Of a stretch of 12,377 bases of DNA, positions 7,637 through 12,377 are shown piece after piece. Positions within the stretch are counted from its first letter, which is position 1; each line of letters starts with the position of its first letter. The position numbers were made by a program, and so were the translations under genes. The stretch lies in assembly GCA_964015995.1 (NCBI GenBank), contig CAXHFH010000075.1, positions 1 through 12,377 of the forward strand, read 5' to 3'. The notes below the pieces were generated by a model. It saw nothing but the letters and a program-made list of their open reading frames with translations, did not search any database and was not told where the DNA came from. Source of the DNA: UBA1672 sp964015995 (GTDB taxonomy: Bacteria; Pseudomonadota; Alphaproteobacteria; Micavibrionales; Micavibrionaceae).

Positions 7637-7656
7637 CACTTCGAAAAGGCTTGAAC

Positions 7657-8892
7657 ATGGTAAAAATGAAAAAAAGCATGTGTGATTTGGTTATTGTCGG
7701 CGCGGGGATCGCCGGCCTAACACTCGCGAAGATATTATCCGATAAGGGCGTAAGCATTCACATTATTGAACCCCGCCCGCCAAAACCATTGAAAAAAACC
7801 TCTGTTTCGGGACGAACCGTTGCGCTAATGCAGAGCAGCATCAACATCCTAAAAGCCGCAAACCTTGATGATTTTTGCACCGAATATGGCACCAAAATGG
7901 AAATCATGCGCATCTATGATGACAGCATCGCAGGCCAAGACCCGATTATCTCAGAATTTGAGGCTTTTGACCTTGGTCTTGAGTATTTCAGCCTGAACAT
8001 CCCGAATGATCTTTTGCGCGCAAAGCTTTATGAGGCGTTGAAAAACTCAAAAAACGTAACCATTCATGAAAAGAAAAGCCTTAAAAGCTATCACGAGGAT
8101 AATGGTGCGGCCGAGGTAATACTGGATGATGACACGACGATCAAAACAAGCCTTATCGTTGGCGCAGACGGACGCGGCTCAACGGTGCGTCAATTGGCAG
8201 GCATCAAGACAAGCCAAAAGCAATATAACCAATCAGCCATCACGTTGGTGATTAATCATTCCCGTGCGCACAACAATACATCAACCGAGTTCCATCGCCC
8301 CGGCGGCCCCTTTGCGATCGTACCGATGGCAGGCAATCAATCAAGCATCGTATGGGTTGAGACCAAGGATAAGGCGGATGCCTTGATTAAACTCCCCAAG
8401 GATGTATTTGAAAATACCCTGCAAGAGGCCACCAGAAACATTCTTGGCGGTATAACCATGGAAACGCCGCCGCAATCTTGGCCACTCTGCGCGATTAAGG
8501 CAAAAACATTGATTGCACCACGCGTTGCATTGATTGCCGAGGCCGCGCACGTGATGTCCCCAATTACGGCGCAGGGCCTGAACCTTTCCCTGCGTGATGT
8601 GGCAACACTGGCAGAAACAATCGTGGATGCCATGCGTTTTGGACAAGATTTTGGCAATCAAACGACATTGAAGGCCTACGCACACCGCAGATCATTAGAC
8701 ATTGAAACGCGCACACTGGGCGTCAACGCCATCAATCAACTGGTCAGCAGTGACCGCGCACCCGTTAAAGATTTCCGCCGCATTGGGTTGAAAATGCTTG
8801 ATCGGTTCGGCCCGCTTAAAACTCTGGTGATGCAACACGGCCTCGCGCCAACGCTTGACCAAGGCCGACTTTCATCGGGCAAAGCTTTGTAA
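7657..8892 (+). CDS. UbiH/UbiF/COQ6-family FAD monooxygenase
   Basis: This 411-residue flavoprotein hydroxylase belongs to the family that hydroxylates the benzoquinone ring in ubiquinone biosynthesis. The N-terminal Rossmann motif VIVGAGIAGLTLA has G15-x-G17-x-x-G20 for FAD, followed by acidic Glu38 for the ribose. The DG motif is VGADGRGSTVR at 168-178. The GD motif region at 293-315 reads AEAAHVMSP then QGLNLSLRDV; the usual GDAAH is AEAAH, a variant I associate with alphaproteobacterial members. Which ring position it attacks (UbiH, UbiF, UbiI or UbiL type) cannot be decided here. The ATG at 7657 is chosen over a TTG at 7651 because AAAAGG sits about 7 nt before it. The stop codon is 2 nt from that of the convergent comF. 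Confidence 0.88.
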   Translation: MVKMKKSMCDLVIVGAGIAGLTLAKILSDKGVSIHIIEPRPPKPLKKTSVSGRTVALMQSSINILKAANLDDFCTEYGTKMEIMRIYDDSIAGQDPIISEFEAFDLGLEYFSLNIPNDLLRAKLYEALKNSKNVTIHEKKSLKSYHEDNGAAEVILDDDTTIKTSLIVGADGRGSTVRQLAGIKTSQKQYNQSAITLVINHSRAHNNTSTEFHRPGGPFAIVPMAGNQSSIVWVETKDKADALIKLPKDVFENTLQEATRNILGGITMETPPQSWPLCAIKAKTLIAPRVALIAEAAHVMSPITAQGLNLSLRDVATLAETIVDAMRFGQDFGNQTTLKAYAHRRSLDIETRTLGVNAINQLVSSDRAPVKDFRRIGLKMLDRFGPLKTLVMQHGLAPTLDQGRLSSGKAL

Positions 8893-8894
8893 TT

Positions 8895-9632
8895 TTAAGT
8901 TTTCAGAACGCGCGCCAGCGTTAAGATATGAACCTCTGATGCGCCGTAACTTTTCAAGGTTTTTGTGCATTCTTTCACCGTTGCACCCGTTGTATAAACA
9001 TCATCAATCAGAACAATAACCTTATCCTTAATCCGATCTTTAAACGCAGGGTGAACATCGAAGGCCTTCTTGACGTTCTTCGCACGCTCATCCGTTTTTA
9101 AATGCCCTTGGCTCACGGTGGCGCGGGTGCGAATCATGGCACGGGGTAGATGTTCTATTGCCGTGGCTTTTGACAATGCATCCGCGATTAAAACCGCCTG
9201 ATTATAACGCCGCGCAATAAGGCGGCGCGTATGAAGCGGCACAGCAACAAGATAATCAGCCTGCGCGAGCATGCCCTCCCCCGATTTTTGAAGCCACGGA
9301 ATAAAGCTTCGTACCAGATGGGTTTTATCGCCATGCTTAAACCCCAGAATAAGATCACGACTCGTATCGTTATAAATCAGGGCGGAGCGCGCGGAAGAAA
9401 ATGGCGGCGGCGTATCCATACACTCCAGACATTCGCTACCGCTTTCAAATTCAAACGGAATACCGCACGCCGAACAATACGGATCAGCCACAAAATGCAA
9501 ACCACCCCAAGAGCGCGCCGAAAGCATCCCTTGTGTGTCGACAATCTCGCCTGACAACGTACAACGCGGCGGCAAAATTAAATCAATGCCATCCTGCACG
9601 ACAGAACGTGTATATTGATAGAGCTGTTTCAT
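8895..9632 (-). CDS. comF: ComF-family phosphoribosyltransferase-like protein
   Basis: This 245-residue ComF/ComFC family protein has an N-terminal zinc-ribbon region followed by a type I phosphoribosyltransferase fold. The PRPP-binding loop is VIVLIDDVYTTGAT at 205-218. Other family blocks are FKHGDKTHL near 98-106, RRYNQA at 141-146 and QGHLKTDERAKNV at 175-187. In naturally competent bacteria ComFC takes part in DNA uptake; in other proteobacteria homologues (GntX-like) the role is unclear. The N-terminal region keeps the CxxC pairs Cys53/Cys56 and Cys68/Cys71, but of the other expected ribbon only Cys24 remains. The ribosome site before the ATG at 9632 is weak. It is divergent from the large methyltransferase gene and convergent with the monooxygenase. 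Confidence 0.9.
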   Translation of the reverse strand: MKQLYQYTRSVVQDGIDLILPPRCTLSGEIVDTQGMLSARSWGGLHFVADPYCSACGIPFEFESGSECLECMDTPPPFSSARSALIYNDTSRDLILGFKHGDKTHLVRSFIPWLQKSGEGMLAQADYLVAVPLHTRRLIARRYNQAVLIADALSKATAIEHLPRAMIRTRATVSQGHLKTDERAKNVKKAFDVHPAFKDRIKDKVIVLIDDVYTTGATVKECTKTLKSYGASEVHILTLARVLKT

Positions 9633-9676
9633 CGCTGATCAGGGTATAGAGACAACGCATTTTTTCCAATAATATT

Positions 9677-9706
9677 TTGCATATTTTCCATATCTCGATA
9701 TATGAT
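9677..9706 (+). promoter_or_regulatory. Candidate sigma-70-type promoter for the methyltransferase fusion
   Basis: TTGCAT (9677-9682), an 18-nt spacer and TATGAT (9701-9706) sit in the AT-rich 141-nt gap between comF and the large gene. The -10 matches consensus at five of six bases; the -35 matches only TTG. The predicted start near 9713 would leave a leader of about 60 nt that carries an AAGGGG ribosome site (9756-9761), 12 nt before the ATG. No dyad or riboswitch-like structure was apparent in the leader. Confidence 0.35.
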
Positions 9707-9773
9707 GTAAAGTCTTGGAAATAATAAAAAAAGACGATATAAAAACGGGTTGAATAAGGGGTTACATATTTAA

Positions 9774-12377
9774 ATGGCATCCAAAAAAGAACAAGATGAC
9801 GACATACTCGGGACGGAAACCCCGATAAGCTATATCGAAGAGCGTAATTTCCTGTTGCAGGAGATTCCCTACGAGGCCGTTCGTCGTGCGTGGTTCACGT
9901 TATCCCACCTATTGCTGGATGAAGGCTCTAAGGTTGCTGATTTGGGCTGTGAAGATGGCGCATTAACCTATGCGATGGCCGCATTGAACCCGAAAATTCG
10001 TTTTATCGGCGTCGATAAAAGTAAAAAGGTCATCAAGGCCGCAAAAGAGAAATATCAGCTCCATAATCTTGAATATAAAGTCGGTGACGTATCCGGCGAA
10101 ATTTTCGATGAAGAAAGTTTGGATGCGATTATAAACTCCTTCACTTTGCATCAGGTTTATTCCAATTCGCGTTATAACCAACGCATCGTCAGTGACACGC
10201 TGCGCAAACAATTCTCTATGTTGAAGAATGAAGGCATCATGTTCATTCGTGATTTCTCCAAGCCGGATGCCGATGAATATGTGCTGATGGAGATGCATGA
10301 TAAGGAAAGCCACGGCGACGCTTTGGCTGATTTGTCAGAGGCAGACCTGCTGGTGTGGTATTCCGAACACGCACAACCAAAGCAAGACCCCGGATGTGGC
10401 GGCTTCTTCCTGGAAGAACTCCCTCCCCGTTTTCCACGCACGCGCCTTTTCCGCCTGCCCTATAAATGGGCGTATGAATTTATCATGCGCAAAGATGATC
10501 GTGATATCTGGGAGAGCCAACTTCCGTTTGAATATACGTTTTTTACCGTTGGTGAGTTTAGAAAAGAACTGAGCGCGCTTGGTGCGCAGATGCAATATTC
10601 TGCGCCCCACTGGGATGAAGAATATATTCGCAAACATTTCGAAGGGCATTTCCGCCTGATGAAAAGCAATGGCGATGTCATCAGTGACCCACCGACCAGC
10701 TTCATCGCGCTTGCCCGCAAAAAACCGGATCGCAGCAGCCTGTTCGTGAAAGAACGCCGCATCGCCTATGACGAAGAAGGTGATCTGGAGATCAAAACCC
10801 TACGTGATCAAAAGAACGGCGACATTCTGGACGTAGTCACGCGCGGCATGGAATATGCCGAAATCCTCCCCTATCGCAAAGATGATGAGGGCCGACTATA
10901 CATTTATCTACATGACGGCATTATCAGAGGCATCAGTAACGCAATTAGCCGAAGCGGCGATAATATTGACGGGCGCGAATGGTCTGCACACATGATCGAA
11001 GCCGTATCCATTGAACGCCGACGCATTCAAGATTTAGGTGACATCACGGCGCAAAATACACGGCAATTCGTCAAAAGCTATTTCGGGCTCACCACCAAAA
11101 GCAGTGCCATACTTGAAGAAGGTGCGTTTTATTATCCTGATCCGAATTACATCGATGAGCGTGTGAACACCTACTTCGTTGAGGTCAATGAAGGCAAAAA
11201 ACGTCTACCGCCAAAACGCCGCGTTCTTGAGACACACCATTTTCAGGAAAAAGGCATCATTAGAGAGCTAAACGCCCAAAGCGTTCTGGATGCCATCACA
11301 GTTGGCCTTATCCCAAATGCCCGCCTTGAGCTTCAGATATTGTCCTTAATGCAGCATAACGATATCCGCGCCGAAAACTGGATTAGAAAAGATATCTCCA
11401 TTGCCTCTGGTGAAATCACACAAGACTTCGATATTCGTGAGTTCCTGCGCCAAGCAAGTTACAGTGACAAGCGTTTCAAAGAAGTGAAAGGCTCTGCGGG
11501 GCAACTCCGTACGGTTAACTCAATCTTCGTTGAAGAAGGCCAAAGTCAGGGCGGTAAAACCGGGATTTCCTCAGAGACCATTGATTTTGTTTTATCAGAT
11601 GAAAAAACTGTAAACACGGCGGTTTGCCTCCCCATTACAAGCAGTACCAAGCGTGACCTTCACGCCGGATTTACTGTTAAGCACATGCCTGTCCCACAAC
11701 GTTTTGAGGGTAATGGGATCAGCTTGAGTGTGCCGCAATTTAATATTCCCAAAGAAATCAAAGATTACCGGATGCTGAAACAGTTCATCGCGGAAAAATT
11801 CGGTGTTACGCCTAATATGGTACTGAAACTCGGCGAGAGTTACTTCACCCATGTTGGCATCACGCCACATCGGGTGCACCCTTTTGCGATTACCGCGCCG
11901 CCCGATGCGTTCAAAGACCCCGGCACACGGTTCATGCCCGTTTTTCAATATATGGTTTTATGGCGCCTACTCTCTAAAGAGCCACATTTTATGACGACCA
12001 TTGCACGCGCTTACATGAAAATGCCTGAGCACATCAAGCTTGAAGCCAAGAGAAATGTAAAAAAGATCACAAGCAAAATTTTTGAAAACACCAACCCCGA
12101 TTGGTCTTTGCCGGTATCCGTTGCGCAAACCAAAGAAGAAATTATGGGGCTGGGCAAAGCGGAGAAGAAAAAAGAAAAAGCTCCGGAACCGACAAAATCG
12201 AAAAAGAAGAAGAAATCAGATCAGTTTGAAGAAGATGTAAAGTCCAAGAAAAAAAGCAAAAAGAAAACATCAAAAGCGAGTAAGGCGAAAAAAGACCAAA
12301 ACGCTGATGACGCGGATATTGACCTTCTTAACGATTTTGACGATGAGATTGAAGAAATTCGCAAAGTTCTGGAAGAC
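9774..12377 (+). CDS. SAM methyltransferase fused to two Nudix-like modules, 3'-incomplete
   Basis: The frame is open for 868 codons from ATG 9774 to the window edge, with no stop. Residues about 30-235 form a class I SAM methyltransferase: motif I VADLGCEDGALTYAMA at 54-69, the acidic SAM-ribose residue Asp81 in FIGVDKSKKV, and motif IV LDAIINSFTLHQVY at 116-129. Residues about 325-530 follow the strand order of ADP-ribose-pyrophosphatase-type Nudix proteins, including YYPDPNYIDERVNTYFVEV at 453-471 and a closing DAITVGLIPNARLELQILSL helix. The Nudix box position reads RQFVKSYFGLT, without catalytic glutamates. Residues about 605-710 look like a second copy (KQFIAEKFGVT at 669-679). Residues 796-842 are Lys-rich and 843-868 acidic, probably disordered. 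The methyltransferase call is firm by motif. The Nudix reading is my inference from pattern, and the substrate is unknown. Confidence 0.85.
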   Translation, partial: MASKKEQDDDILGTETPISYIEERNFLLQEIPYEAVRRAWFTLSHLLLDEGSKVADLGCEDGALTYAMAALNPKIRFIGVDKSKKVIKAAKEKYQLHNLEYKVGDVSGEIFDEESLDAIINSFTLHQVYSNSRYNQRIVSDTLRKQFSMLKNEGIMFIRDFSKPDADEYVLMEMHDKESHGDALADLSEADLLVWYSEHAQPKQDPGCGGFFLEELPPRFPRTRLFRLPYKWAYEFIMRKDDRDIWESQLPFEYTFFTVGEFRKELSALGAQMQYSAPHWDEEYIRKHFEGHFRLMKSNGDVISDPPTSFIALARKKPDRSSLFVKERRIAYDEEGDLEIKTLRDQKNGDILDVVTRGMEYAEILPYRKDDEGRLYIYLHDGIIRGISNAISRSGDNIDGREWSAHMIEAVSIERRRIQDLGDITAQNTRQFVKSYFGLTTKSSAILEEGAFYYPDPNYIDERVNTYFVEVNEGKKRLPPKRRVLETHHFQEKGIIRELNAQSVLDAITVGLIPNARLELQILSLMQHNDIRAENWIRKDISIASGEITQDFDIREFLRQASYSDKRFKEVKGSAGQLRTVNSIFVEEGQSQGGKTGISSETIDFVLSDEKTVNTAVCLPITSSTKRDLHAGFTVKHMPVPQRFEGNGISLSVPQFNIPKEIKDYRMLKQFIAEKFGVTPNMVLKLGESYFTHVGITPHRVHPFAITAPPDAFKDPGTRFMPVFQYMVLWRLLSKEPHFMTTIARAYMKMPEHIKLEAKRNVKKITSKIFENTNPDWSLPVSVAQTKEEIMGLGKAEKKKEKAPEPTKSKKKKKSDQFEEDVKSKKKSKKKTSKASKAKKDQNADDADIDLLNDFDDEIEEIRKVLED

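Noticed and set aside
8886..8900. Bidirectional terminator between the convergent monooxygenase and comF
   Set aside because: The stop codons are 2 nt apart and I see no GC-rich dyad there; termination must lie inside the neighbouring genes or be factor-dependent.
9963..10762. Several minus-strand ORFs of 64-116 codons opposite the methyltransferase domain
   Set aside because: They are antisense to a region with clear methyltransferase motifs and show no family features of their own.
11595..11948. Minus-strand ORF of 117 codons
   Set aside because: It is antisense to the continuous 868-codon gene, with no motif or ribosome site.

Overview
The window reads as a gene-dense stretch of an alphaproteobacterial chromosome, probably a contig end from an Illumina/Nextera assembly. 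The evidence for the lineage is indirect. The UbiH-type monooxygenase carries the EAAH variant of its GD motif that I associate with alphaproteobacteria, and comF, grxC and a Nit-type amidase lie close together, as I recall from that class. Base composition looks moderate, with no strong GC bias. There is no sign of phage, insertion sequences, CRISPR, tRNA or rRNA, and no gene-free stretch reaches 300 bases. Bases 1-26 are Nextera adapter, not genome.

Left part (27-2997): an unrecognised acidic protein, cut by the contig end, lies on the minus strand just downstream of an alpha/beta-hydrolase (carboxylesterase/lysophospholipase type). Divergent from them is an outer-membrane protein of the LpxR lipid A 3'-O-deacylase family with its catalytic residues present. 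Next come two small plus-strand genes (3071-3850), an Xre-type regulator with an antitoxin-like N-terminus and a GNAT acetyltransferase.

Centre (3839-7592): a compact minus-strand operon runs grxC, nit (deaminated-glutathione-amidase type), metC (cystathionine beta-lyase type) and yjgR (HerA-like P-loop ATPase), with spacings of 12, -8 and 12 nt. Glutaredoxin, glutathione repair and sulfur amino-acid lyase fit a thiol/sulfur housekeeping theme. The ATPase has no obvious link to it. Divergent from grxC is a ubiquinone-biosynthesis-type FAD monooxygenase, which ends 2 nt from the convergent comF.

Right part (9774-12377): divergent from comF, a very large open gene runs off the right edge after 868 codons. 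It starts with a class I SAM methyltransferase domain, continues with what I read as two homologous Nudix-like modules lacking catalytic glutamates, and ends in a lysine-rich then acidic tail. This is the least ordinary object in the window and the best candidate for something undescribed.
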